Shown here: positions 54,156 through 62,793 of the stretch, in pieces | How the letters are laid out: each line of letters begins with the position of its first letter | How positions within the stretch are numbered: position 1 is the first letter of the stretch | From: Cyclobacteriaceae bacterium | GTDB taxonomy: Bacteria > Bacteroidota > Bacteroidia > Cytophagales > Cyclobacteriaceae | Assembly: GCA_016787725.1 (NCBI GenBank) | Contig: JAEUTZ010000002.1 | Span: forward strand, 241,143-305,142 | Length of the DNA: 64,000 bases | Direction: 5' to 3' | Program-made: the position numbers and the translations under genes | The notes under the pieces: generated by a model | The model's database searches: none | Told to the model about the DNA's origin: nothing | Seen by the model: the letters and a program-made list of their open reading frames with translations, nothing else

Positions 54156-55304
54156 ATGATTCCCATCGTCACCCTGCACCCCCTGCTGCATCGCAACCAG
54201 TTGTGTGTGGCGATCCGCTGGCAAAACAGTGCGGTTGTAGAACGGGTGGTGCGCAGTTTTCCCGGACGGTTGTTCAGCATCACCCACCGGTGCTGGTACA
54301 TTCCCCATGCCGAAGACAAGCTACAGGAATTGAAAGTCCGACTTGCCCCGCATTGCCACGTGCACCTGCACGACCACTTGCAGCAAGACCTGCCGCACCC
54401 GATAATGGCCCCACCGGCTCCCGAGGTTACCCTGCCCCCCGACTACCTGGAAACGCTCCTCCGCATGCGGTACAGCCCCATGACCATCGAAAATTATGTC
54501 TCGCAGTTCAAGGCCTTTCTCACCTACTTATTGCCGGACGATGTGCAAGCCATTACCGAAGAACGCATCAAGGCCTACCTGCTGTACCTGATCGAGGAGC
54601 GGAAGGTTTCCATTTCCACCCAAAACCAGGCGATCAACGCTATTAAATTTTATCTGGAACGTGTACTGCGGGGAGAACGCAAAGAATATTATATCGAGCG
54701 CCCGATCAAAGACTGGAAACTACCGACTGTGCTCAGCGAAACAGAAGTGCGGGATTTGCTGCTGAATACGCACAACCTGAAGCACCGGTGTATGCTGTTC
54801 TTTTTATACTCGGCCGGGTTGCGCATCAGTGAACTGCTGAATCTGAAACCGGGGGATATCGATGCCAACCGGGGTTTAATCTATGTGCGGGCCGGTAAGG
54901 GCAAGAAGGACCGGGTAACCTTGTTGAGCAAAGTAGCCTATTTATATATGGAAGAATATATAAAGCAATACCAACCTAAAACATGGCTGTTTGAAGGCCG
55001 TACCGGAGAGGGGTATAGCAAGCGGAGTGTCAACCTGATTATCAAACGCAGCGCGCAACTGGCAAGCATCACCAAGCGGATCAGCGCCCACACCCTACGG
55101 CATAGCTTTGCCACCCATTTACTGGAACGCGGCACGGACCTGCGATACATTCAAACCCTGTTGGGGCACGAAAGCTCCCTTACTACGGAACGGTACGCCC
55201 ATGTAACGAAAAAGGGTTTTGAAATGCTGGTTAGTCCGTTGGATAATTTAGCCCGGACGCTTATTTTAGAAGAGAATAACAAAAATTGGAATAAGGATAT
55301 ATAG
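54156..55304 (+). CDS. Tyrosine-type site-specific recombinase
   Basis: The 382-residue protein has an extra ~90-residue N-terminal domain (RSFPGRLFSITHRCWYIPHAEDKL), a SAM-like core-binding domain (~95-180) and the catalytic domain with Arg223 (YSAGLRISELLNL), Lys248, His312-x-x-Arg315 (HTLRHSFATHLL), His338 (LLGHES) and nucleophile Tyr347 (TTERYAHV). All catalytic residues are present. It resembles XerC/D and Bacteroidetes mobile-element integrases; the extra IntI-specific segment of integron integrases is not evident. It stands at the boundary between core genes and the A+T-rich defence-like operon, with repeats on its left and hairpin sites on its right. Confidence 0.92.
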   Translation: MIPIVTLHPLLHRNQLCVAIRWQNSAVVERVVRSFPGRLFSITHRCWYIPHAEDKLQELKVRLAPHCHVHLHDHLQQDLPHPIMAPPAPEVTLPPDYLETLLRMRYSPMTIENYVSQFKAFLTYLLPDDVQAITEERIKAYLLYLIEERKVSISTQNQAINAIKFYLERVLRGERKEYYIERPIKDWKLPTVLSETEVRDLLLNTHNLKHRCMLFFLYSAGLRISELLNLKPGDIDANRGLIYVRAGKGKKDRVTLLSKVAYLYMEEYIKQYQPKTWLFEGRTGEGYSKRSVNLIIKRSAQLASITKRISAHTLRHSFATHLLERGTDLRYIQTLLGHESSLTTERYAHVTKKGFEMLVSPLDNLARTLILEENNKNWNKDI

Positions 55305-55316
55305 GAAATACCTATA
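55300..55316. repeat. Inverted repeat at the recombinase stop codon
   Basis: TATAGG (55300-55305) and CCTATA (55311-55316) are exact inverted copies around a 5-base spacer and include the stop codon. CACAAACGTTGG follows at once, sharing AAACGTT with the triplet upstream of the gene. It could be a recombinase core site. Confidence 0.4.
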
Positions 55317-55653
55317 CACAAACGTTGGTAGCAATAGGGCCCGGACAAATTTGTGTTTCAAAAAACGGACGACACTTTACTACAAAGACTTCCACAGGGA
55401 CAGGTGAACGGCTTCGCAGACAACTTGGACTTTGTAAAATTAAACGGGGACTGACTAAAAAGTAATACAGCCGACCCTTCGCATTTTTAAGAAGATTGTG
55501 CTTCGATTCACCCCACGCATTTGGCACATGCCATAGCCGCGCAAACCCACCGCGACACCAAAGCTATGGCAAGAGCCAAATCCCACCCGCGACCGAATTA
55601 ATATTTTGGAAAAGCTCAATATTTGACGAAATTGTCCAAACTTAATAGTCCAC
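55305..55653. other. 349-bp non-coding stretch between recombinase and defence operon
   Basis: No ORF with support. Starts with CTATACACAAACGTTGGTAG, which recalls sequences I have seen after cassette genes in Bacteroidetes (memory, not verified). Contains the 63-nt imperfect hairpin described separately. No exact -33/-7 promoter for the XRE gene is evident. Confidence 0.5.
55519..55581. repeat. 63-nt imperfect hairpin, attC-like in form
   Basis: ATTTGGC-ACA-TGCCATAGC (55519-55537) pairs with GCTATGGCA-AGA-GCCAAAT (55563-55581): 7-bp outer and 9-bp inner stems separated by a 3+3 unpaired internal loop. The 25-nt loop holds a further CGCG/CGCG pairing. The two-box stem with an internal bubble is like a folded integron attC site, but the usual GTTRRRY/RYYYAAC boxes are absent. 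It lies 73 bp before the XRE gene. Confidence 0.6.
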
Positions 55654-55953
55654 ATGAAAGAACAAGGTTTTGGGGATTTTATTCGCAGAATGAGGGAAGA
55701 AAAGAACCTCCCGCTTAGAAAAGTAGCTGCATATCTGGACATCGACACTTCAACATTAAGTAAAGTAGAGCGTGGAGAAAGACCCGCATCACCTGACTAC
55801 TTAAAGCCATTATCAATAATTCTCGAAACTGACTTAAAGGTTATTCAGACAACTTTTATAGCAGACAAAATAAATAAGGACTTTGGTGGCCTTGAACATT
55901 TAACTGAAGGACTGAAAGAAGCAGAGAAACAACTAAAAAGAAAAAAGAAGTAA
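55654..55953 (+). CDS. XRE-family helix-turn-helix regulator
   Basis: The 99-residue protein has an XRE domain at ~5-65 (FIRRMREEKNLPLRKVAAYLDIDTSTLSKVERGERPASPDYL) and a short charged C-terminal helix. Its stop overlaps the next ATG by one base (TAATG), so it is the first gene of the defence-like operon and the likely autoregulator, as with control proteins of restriction systems. The DNA target cannot be read, though the hairpin 73 bp upstream is a candidate. Confidence 0.9.
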   Translation: MKEQGFGDFIRRMREEKNLPLRKVAAYLDIDTSTLSKVERGERPASPDYLKPLSIILETDLKVIQTTFIADKINKDFGGLEHLTEGLKEAEKQLKRKKK

Positions 55954-58900
55954 TGTCAACTAAGTTTTTTACTAACCGTGAAGAAAATAGCTTGCTCAAG
56001 AAATTCGAGGGGGTATTTTCAAATATTGAAAGCATCAGACACTTTGATGCGCTTGTTGGCTACTTCCGTACATCTGGTTACTTCAAAGTAAGGGCTTTCC
56101 TAGACAAGATTCCAAGAATAAGAATACTAGTAGGAATTAATGTTGACCAGTTAATAAAGAAATATCACGACAAAGGGCAACTCTACTTAGACAATCCAAG
56201 AGAGACAAAGGAAAACTTCCTTGAAGAAATTATTGATAACATCGAAAAGGCTGACTACGATGAAATAACCGAAAAAGGTATAATTCAATTTATTGAAGAC
56301 CTGATTAGCGGAAAAATTGAATTAAGGGCACACCCTAAAAAGAAAATTCATGCTAAAGTATATATTTTTAGGCCGGTGCCATTTAATGAACACGCACCAT
56401 GCGAAGTAATAACAGGTTCCTCTAATTTGACAGATTCTGGACTTGGTGCTAATCCCGAATCTAACTATGAGTTCAACGTAAGCTTGCGGGACTATCAAGA
56501 CGTAAAATTTGCAACAGAGGAGTTTGAAATTTTATGGAATGAATCTATTCCAATACTTCATGCAGAAGCAGAGGCAATTAGAAAGAAAACCTATTTGCGT
56601 GACGACTTCACTCCTTTTGAGTTATATATCAAAATGCTGATTGAGTATTTCGGCAAACGGGTTGAATACGACCCATACAACATTGATTTATTACTTCCAG
56701 ACAAATTCATGCGTTTGAAATACCAATCTGACGCAGCAAACCAGGGCTATGCTATTATGATGAAGCACAATGGCTTCATTTTGGCCGATGTTGTTGGTTT
56801 AGGTAAGACCATTATTGCCTGCATGGTGATTAAGAAATTCATCTATGAAAACGGAACTCACTCCAAAATTCTAATCGTAGTTCCTCCGGCATTAGAAGCA
56901 AACTGGCGAAGAACAACAGAAGATTTTCAAATTAAGAATCATTTTGAATTTATTACGCTGGGTAGTTTGCATAAAATTCTGAATGAGGATAACTACAGTT
57001 ATTCGAACGCAGACAAATTCGATTTAATAGTTGTAGATGAATCGCATAAGTTCAGGAACGACTACACTGAAATGTATTTGGCGCTACAGGAAATTTGTAA
57101 GAAACCAAGAAGTCGGCCATCCGAAAATGGCGACACAAGAAAAAAGGTAATCCTAATTTCTGCCACGCCATTAAACAACAGACCGCAGGACATTGAAAAT
57201 CAACTCTACCTGTTTCAAGATAAAAGGAATAGCACGCTAGAGAACATCCGAAACCTTCAAGACTATTTCAAACCGCTAAATGAGCAATACAAAAAACTTG
57301 CTGCTGAAAAAACACTCAACATCAAAAAACTTAAATCACTTTTCCAAAAATTGAGGGATGATGTAGTTGAACCTTTAGTGATTCGAAGAACAAGAACAGA
57401 CATTGAGAAGAATAAAGAATATTTAGAGGACATGAAAAGTCAGGGAATAATCTTCCCAAAGGTTGATGACCCTATTTCACTATTTTATGAATTAGATGGA
57501 AAACTGGCAACTCTGTTTTACGAAACCGTTTCATTGATTACAGGTTTAGATGAATACGGAAACGAAACAGACGGTTTGGGTTACTACCGTTACCGAGCTA
57601 TTGAGTTTTTGGCCAATGAAGAAGACAAGAAGATTTACGGAAACGTAAAATCAATCTCTGGTCGCCTAAGTGCAATCATGAAAACGCTTTTAGTTAAGCG
57701 GTTAGAAAGTAGCTTTTTTGCTTTTACTCAATCCATCAATCGCTTTCAACGAGCTATTGACAACATGATAGAAATGTTTGAGAATGACAGAGTATTTGTA
57801 GCTCCCGACTTAGACATTAATAAGCTTTTAGAAGAAGGTTTAAGCTATGACCAGATTGAGGCGAAGATTAACGAGAAAGGCGGCAATAATAAAGAATTCA
57901 AAAAATCTGCTTTTGAGAAAAAGTTTATTGCTCTTTTAAAATCAGATAAAGAGAAGGTGGATGAATTGGCTTTGAGATGGAGTAAGGTCAAAAAAGACCC
58001 TAAGTTGGAAGCTTTCAGCGAGAAATTAAAAGCAGAGTTATTCAAAAGTAAAAAGCACAACCCAAGTGGTCAACTTGTTATCTTTTCCGAATCTAAAGAA
58101 ACCGCAGAACAACTTTCAGAACAAATAAGTAAGGACTTCGAGTTTCGTGTTCTGACAGTTAGTGCAGAAAACCGAAAATCTGTCGAAAACATTTTAAGGG
58201 AAAACTTTGATGCCAATTTCGAAGAAGAAAAATGGAAATATGATTACGACATCATTATCACTACCGAAGTTTTGGCAGAAGGTATCAACTTGCACCGAAG
58301 CAACTTGATTGTAAATTATGATGTACCATGGAATGCTACACGTCTAATGCAGCGCATTGGTCGTGTAAACAGGATTGGTTCAAGGGCTGAACAAATTTTC
58401 GTTTATAACTTCTACCCTTCAGCTCATGGTGATGAGCAAATTAAGTTGGTAAATAATGCGTTACGAAAACTTCAATCGTTTCATACCGCCTTCGGTGAGG
58501 ACAACAAAATATTTTCTTTGCTTGAAGAGAAGGGAGATGGTGCATTGTTCGGAAACAAAATTCAAAAAGAAGAAAGCGAGATTCTGAATTATCTGAACGA
58601 GTTAAGAGATTTCAAAAAGAAGCATCCAAAACGCTTTGCAGAAATTGCCAAGATTCCTAACAAAGCTAGATGCGGCAGAAAAACAAACGAAGGTCACCAA
58701 CTTACTTTGATGGAAGCCGAAACAGGTGAAATCAACTATCCATTGCAAAACACTTCTCTCACATACCTCAAAAGTGAAAACCATCCAGGAATCTTCTGTT
58801 TGATAACGCCTGATTACAATATCATTGAATTGAATTTTCTTCAAGCAGTTAAAGTCTATAAAGCAGAAGAAGCCGAAAAAGCGGTTCCGCTACATTCGCA

Positions 58901-59312
58901 GCATTATGAACAGACGGTTAAGGGGCTTGACTATTTTAAATCAGAAAAGAATCAGGAGAATGTTCAGACCATTTCCCGAAAAAATTTAAGCCCTGCCGAA
59001 AACAAAGCAATCACCAATATAAATGCTATCATCAAAGTGGCACCAACCGAACAAAAAAGAATGGCATTGCAACGGGCACTTGAATTGATTAAAAAAGGAA
59101 CTTATGGTTCAAAGGGCTTACCAAAATCAATCAATGACTTTTTTCTGGCTAATGTGAAACTATTGAAAGAGCCTTCAAAATTTGTTGAACAGCTTTTTAT
59201 TGACCTTTTAGATAGCTATGACCTTTCATCAAATGCCGAAGCAACTGCGGAAAAATGGACGGGGCAAGGCATTGTGAACCCCAAAATTGTTTTAACTCAA
59301 AGCTTCGTATAA
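55953..59312 (+). CDS. PLD-nuclease / SNF2 helicase fusion protein
   Basis: The 1119-residue protein has an N-terminal phospholipase D-like domain (~20-200) with one HxK motif (His133, Lys135 in KIHAKVYIF) and Asn158 in TGSSNLTDSG. An SNF2-type helicase follows: GLGKT at 282-286, DESH at 362-365, LISATPLNNRPQDI, and motif VI QRIGRVNRIGS near residue 805. The C-terminal ~250 residues are unassigned. With a single HKD motif it would need to dimerise for nuclease action. In defence systems such proteins track along and cut foreign DNA. The neighbours (XRE, methyltransferase, ATPase) support this role. A+T-rich compared with the core genes. Confidence 0.92.
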   Translation: MSTKFFTNREENSLLKKFEGVFSNIESIRHFDALVGYFRTSGYFKVRAFLDKIPRIRILVGINVDQLIKKYHDKGQLYLDNPRETKENFLEEIIDNIEKADYDEITEKGIIQFIEDLISGKIELRAHPKKKIHAKVYIFRPVPFNEHAPCEVITGSSNLTDSGLGANPESNYEFNVSLRDYQDVKFATEEFEILWNESIPILHAEAEAIRKKTYLRDDFTPFELYIKMLIEYFGKRVEYDPYNIDLLLPDKFMRLKYQSDAANQGYAIMMKHNGFILADVVGLGKTIIACMVIKKFIYENGTHSKILIVVPPALEANWRRTTEDFQIKNHFEFITLGSLHKILNEDNYSYSNADKFDLIVVDESHKFRNDYTEMYLALQEICKKPRSRPSENGDTRKKVILISATPLNNRPQDIENQLYLFQDKRNSTLENIRNLQDYFKPLNEQYKKLAAEKTLNIKKLKSLFQKLRDDVVEPLVIRRTRTDIEKNKEYLEDMKSQGIIFPKVDDPISLFYELDGKLATLFYETVSLITGLDEYGNETDGLGYYRYRAIEFLANEEDKKIYGNVKSISGRLSAIMKTLLVKRLESSFFAFTQSINRFQRAIDNMIEMFENDRVFVAPDLDINKLLEEGLSYDQIEAKINEKGGNNKEFKKSAFEKKFIALLKSDKEKVDELALRWSKVKKDPKLEAFSEKLKAELFKSKKHNPSGQLVIFSESKETAEQLSEQISKDFEFRVLTVSAENRKSVENILRENFDANFEEEKWKYDYDIIITTEVLAEGINLHRSNLIVNYDVPWNATRLMQRIGRVNRIGSRAEQIFVYNFYPSAHGDEQIKLVNNALRKLQSFHTAFGEDNKIFSLLEEKGDGALFGNKIQKEESEILNYLNELRDFKKKHPKRFAEIAKIPNKARCGRKTNEGHQLTLMEAETGEINYPLQNTSLTYLKSENHPGIFCLITPDYNIIELNFLQAVKVYKAEEAEKAVPLHSQHYEQTVKGLDYFKSEKNQENVQTISRKNLSPAENKAITNINAIIKVAPTEQKRMALQRALELIKKGTYGSKGLPKSINDFFLANVKLLKEPSKFVEQLFIDLLDSYDLSSNAEATAEKWTGQGIVNPKIVLTQSFV

Positions 59313-59316
59313 CGCA

Positions 59317-62300
59317 ATGGCAAACAGAACCCAAATACAAACCGCATTACAAAAGCCTTACGACAGGTTGCTTTTTGGAAAAGAAGTTTTAAGTCCGGTT
59401 TTCGGTTCATGCTTTACACTTACCACATCAGCCGTTCACGCTTCGCTGCAACCCAATAAATCGGAGCAAAACGTAATTCAATCTGTTTCCATTTACGGTA
59501 ATATTAATCTTGAGGATGGAACTGAAATCACTTGCTATGAAATAAATCTGCAACCAACGGTTCGAATCGAGCACAGTAAAGTCGCAATTCAGCATTACGT
59601 TAGGAAGTTGCTGACTGCTGGACAAATTGCCTTAGTAAATTTCATTGCACCACAAAACAAAAAAGTTTGGCGTTTGACACTGGTGGCCAAGGACAGCCAA
59701 CTCACAGAGCAAGGTGTTAAGGAGAAAACTACCCACGCAAAACGATACACATACCTGTTAGGTCCATCGGAAACGTGTAAAACGGCTGCTGAACGGTTCG
59801 AAACGCTCAGCACCGAAAAGCAAATAACTTTTCAGGCTTTAGTTAATGCCTTTTCGGTTGAAAAACTCAGCAGGGCATTCTTTGACGAATACACCTTGCA
59901 CTACCAAAAGTTTTGCGATTACTTACAAGACTCCAATTTCAGGAAATCAGTTTTTAAAATCACGATTCCCCCAAACGCCACCAAAGAAGATAAAGACAAA
60001 GCATGCAAACCAATTCGGGACTTTGTAAAGAAACTCTTAGGACGGATTGTATTCCTTTATTTTGTTCAGAAAAAAGGCTGGCTAGGTGCAAGTGATACCA
60101 ACTACAAAGACGGTCTAACGGATTTCATTAAAAAGCTATTCACTCAATCGGGGGGAAACGACACATTTTATCCCAACTGGCTCACAATTCTATTTTTTGA
60201 AACATTGAACAAAGAAAGAACTAATGACGAGTTTAGCATGCCCGATGGAAAAAAAGTAAAAGTACCTTTCTTAAATGGTGGTTTATTTGACAAAGAAGAT
60301 TATGATGAAGCTATTCTGACAATTCCTGCAAAACTATTTCACCAACCCGATTTTGAAGATACGATACTTACCGAAAAAAATTGGAGCAATGCCCGCGGCT
60401 TTCTTGATTTTTTAGATGCTTTCAATTTTACAGTGTTCGAAGACAGTCCTGACGACCACACTGTAGCTGTTGACCCTGAAATGCTCGGGCATATTTTTGA
60501 GAATCTATTGGAAGACAACAAAGACAAAGGGACTTTTTATACACCAAAGGAAATTGTGCATTACATGTGTCAGGAAAGTTTGACGGAATACCTTTCCACA
60601 CAACTAAAACTTGATAACGAAAAATTAAAAAGTGACTTATCCTTTTTAGTAAAACACAAGGACATTTCTGAATCAATAAGGCCAAGATTAAAAGAGATAG
60701 ATAATAAACTAGAGATAGTAAAAATATGTGACCCCGCAATCGGCTCTGGAGCATTCCCAATGGGTCTGTTACAAGAAATACACAGCATTAAAGAAGTAAT
60801 TGCATACGAATTAAGTCAGCCCTGGAAACCAGCTGAGGTAAAGGAAAACATTATCCAAAATAGTGTATACGGGGTTGACATAGAAAAAGGAGCCGTTGAC
60901 ATTGCTCGATTGCGTTTCTGGTTGAGTTTAGTGGTGGACGAAGAAAAGCCCAGAGCATTGCCAAACCTTGATTACAAAATTGTAGTAGGCGACAGCTTAA
61001 TAAGCAAATTTGAAGGAGAGATAATTGAAATTGATTGGGAACGAAAAAGTAGTGTTGGTAAGGCAGATACTTTTGTGCAAAATATTCAACGATTATTGAA
61101 AGAAATAGCTGAAAAGCAAAAGAAATTCTTTAAGCCCGATAATAAAGACAAGAGAAAACAGCAAGCCGAAATCCGTAACCTAAAATTAGAATTGCTAATT
61201 AACCAGTTGTCATTTAACAAAGAGAAGTTCTTGGCTAGCAATGTACAGAAAGGAGGCTTTGCTCCTACGGCTAATGATTTGCGATACAACGAGGATTTGA
61301 GACAAAAAAAGAAGGAATTTGAAAGGCATCTCACTAAACTGCAAAAACTAAAACAAAACAAAGACGAACCCTTTGAGCATTTCGATTGGAAATTGGATTT
61401 TCCGGAAGTATTGAATCCATATTTGGTAAATGGGAATGAGGGTTTTGATATTGTTATCGGAAATCCCCCTTACATCTCATACTACGGAAATACAGGTTCG
61501 GATTTAACTGCTGAAGAAAAGAAATACGTAGTAAAGTCATTTGACTCAGTATCAAAGGAGAGCGATAGAATCAACAGCATGAATTTATTTTCGGAGAAGG
61601 GAATTAAACTCCTTAAATCTAAAGGCAATCTTGCATTTATTGTAAATAAGACAATGGGTGTACTCCCATCTTACAATCATTATCGATCATACATAATTGA
61701 CAATGTTGAATTCAAATACGTAATCACCGATTTAATACCGTTTCAAGCAATTGTAGATTGCTTGATTTTTAGCATTGAAAATCAAAAGCCAAAGCCTGAG
61801 TACTATTTCAAGTTTTACAGGGGGGGCATTGAATCGTATTCATTAGAAAATATTTCTGTATTTAAAAAGAATATAAAACTTGAATTTCACATCCCTAAAA
61901 ATGATGGATTACTTGACGTTATTGACGCTGCACCTTCAGTATTATCAGATATTTTAACCATTAACAGAGGCGTAAATATTGGAGGTTGTTTCGACATCTT
62001 CTTAAGCGACCAAAAATCAACGACTAGGCACTTCAAATACTTATCGGGGACAAAATGCGTCAAGCCTTATTTCTATGAGTGGGCCAAATCTGACGGCTAC
62101 ATGATTTTTGACGATAAGAAGGAAAAGGAACTTCGTTCCCAAGGAAAGACAATTGCTTTAGGAAACCACCAACGTTATTTGCAACCAAGGTTATTTATAC
62201 CAGAATCAGCCCAAACTATCATGGCTGCGTATTCCGAAGAGCAGATATATTCAGCCTATGGCTTATTAGTTGGCACTTCTGAATTAGGTAAGGAATACCT

Positions 62301-62793
62301 TAAATATGCATGTGGTCTTTTAAACTCACAGCTTATTACGTTTTACTCAATTCAAAGAGAAATTCTAAGAAAAGGTAACAAAGCAACTCCTCACGTAGGA
62401 GTAAAAGGCCTAAATGGATTACCTATTTACAAAGACAAGTCTGATGTTTTACTGATATCTAGAATTGTTGACAGTATAACTATGCTAAAATATTATTCTT
62501 CAGAGTTTGCTGATTCAATCCACATATCCTCATATTTTGAGAGACTAATTAATGCAATAATTTATGAGATATATTTTCCAAATGCTATACAAAAAGCTAA
62601 GTGTGAAATTAAAAGACACCTTCAGTCCTTCCCAGCTATCTCAAAGTTTCCTGACGAATCCACAAAAGATATTAATTTAAAAACTGTCAAGGATTTCTAT
62701 AAAGAAATATCGTCATCACAACATCCTGTAAATTCAGCCCTATTAAAGCTATTAAATGTCGATGAAGTAAAAATCATTGAGTCAAAAGAATGA
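59317..62793 (+). CDS. Large Eco57I-like N6-adenine DNA methyltransferase
   Basis: The 1158-residue protein carries methyltransferase motif X region KGTFYTPKEIVHYMCQESL, SAM-binding motif I DPAIGSGAFPMGLL (Asp472) and catalytic motif IV NPPY (716-719, DIVIGNPPYISYYG). The C-terminal ~400 residues look like a target-recognition domain (INRGVNIGGCFDIFL, GNHQRYLQPRLFIP). The N-terminal ~400 residues are unassigned, with no clear PD-(D/E)xK nuclease. The layout resembles type IIG and PglX-like enzymes. It probably methylates adenine to mark self DNA. It starts 4 bp after the helicase gene, and its stop overlaps the ATPase start. Confidence 0.93.
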   Translation: MANRTQIQTALQKPYDRLLFGKEVLSPVFGSCFTLTTSAVHASLQPNKSEQNVIQSVSIYGNINLEDGTEITCYEINLQPTVRIEHSKVAIQHYVRKLLTAGQIALVNFIAPQNKKVWRLTLVAKDSQLTEQGVKEKTTHAKRYTYLLGPSETCKTAAERFETLSTEKQITFQALVNAFSVEKLSRAFFDEYTLHYQKFCDYLQDSNFRKSVFKITIPPNATKEDKDKACKPIRDFVKKLLGRIVFLYFVQKKGWLGASDTNYKDGLTDFIKKLFTQSGGNDTFYPNWLTILFFETLNKERTNDEFSMPDGKKVKVPFLNGGLFDKEDYDEAILTIPAKLFHQPDFEDTILTEKNWSNARGFLDFLDAFNFTVFEDSPDDHTVAVDPEMLGHIFENLLEDNKDKGTFYTPKEIVHYMCQESLTEYLSTQLKLDNEKLKSDLSFLVKHKDISESIRPRLKEIDNKLEIVKICDPAIGSGAFPMGLLQEIHSIKEVIAYELSQPWKPAEVKENIIQNSVYGVDIEKGAVDIARLRFWLSLVVDEEKPRALPNLDYKIVVGDSLISKFEGEIIEIDWERKSSVGKADTFVQNIQRLLKEIAEKQKKFFKPDNKDKRKQQAEIRNLKLELLINQLSFNKEKFLASNVQKGGFAPTANDLRYNEDLRQKKKEFERHLTKLQKLKQNKDEPFEHFDWKLDFPEVLNPYLVNGNEGFDIVIGNPPYISYYGNTGSDLTAEEKKYVVKSFDSVSKESDRINSMNLFSEKGIKLLKSKGNLAFIVNKTMGVLPSYNHYRSYIIDNVEFKYVITDLIPFQAIVDCLIFSIENQKPKPEYYFKFYRGGIESYSLENISVFKKNIKLEFHIPKNDGLLDVIDAAPSVLSDILTINRGVNIGGCFDIFLSDQKSTTRHFKYLSGTKCVKPYFYEWAKSDGYMIFDDKKEKELRSQGKTIALGNHQRYLQPRLFIPESAQTIMAAYSEEQIYSAYGLLVGTSELGKEYLKYACGLLNSQLITFYSIQREILRKGNKATPHVGVKGLNGLPIYKDKSDVLLISRIVDSITMLKYYSSEFADSIHISSYFERLINAIIYEIYFPNAIQKAKCEIKRHLQSFPAISKFPDESTKDINLKTVKDFYKEISSSQHPVNSALLKLLNVDEVKIIESKE

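Noticed and set aside
54156-55304. Classical integron integrase IntI
   Set aside because: Catalytic residues fit any tyrosine recombinase; the IntI-specific extra segment and attC consensus boxes are not evident.
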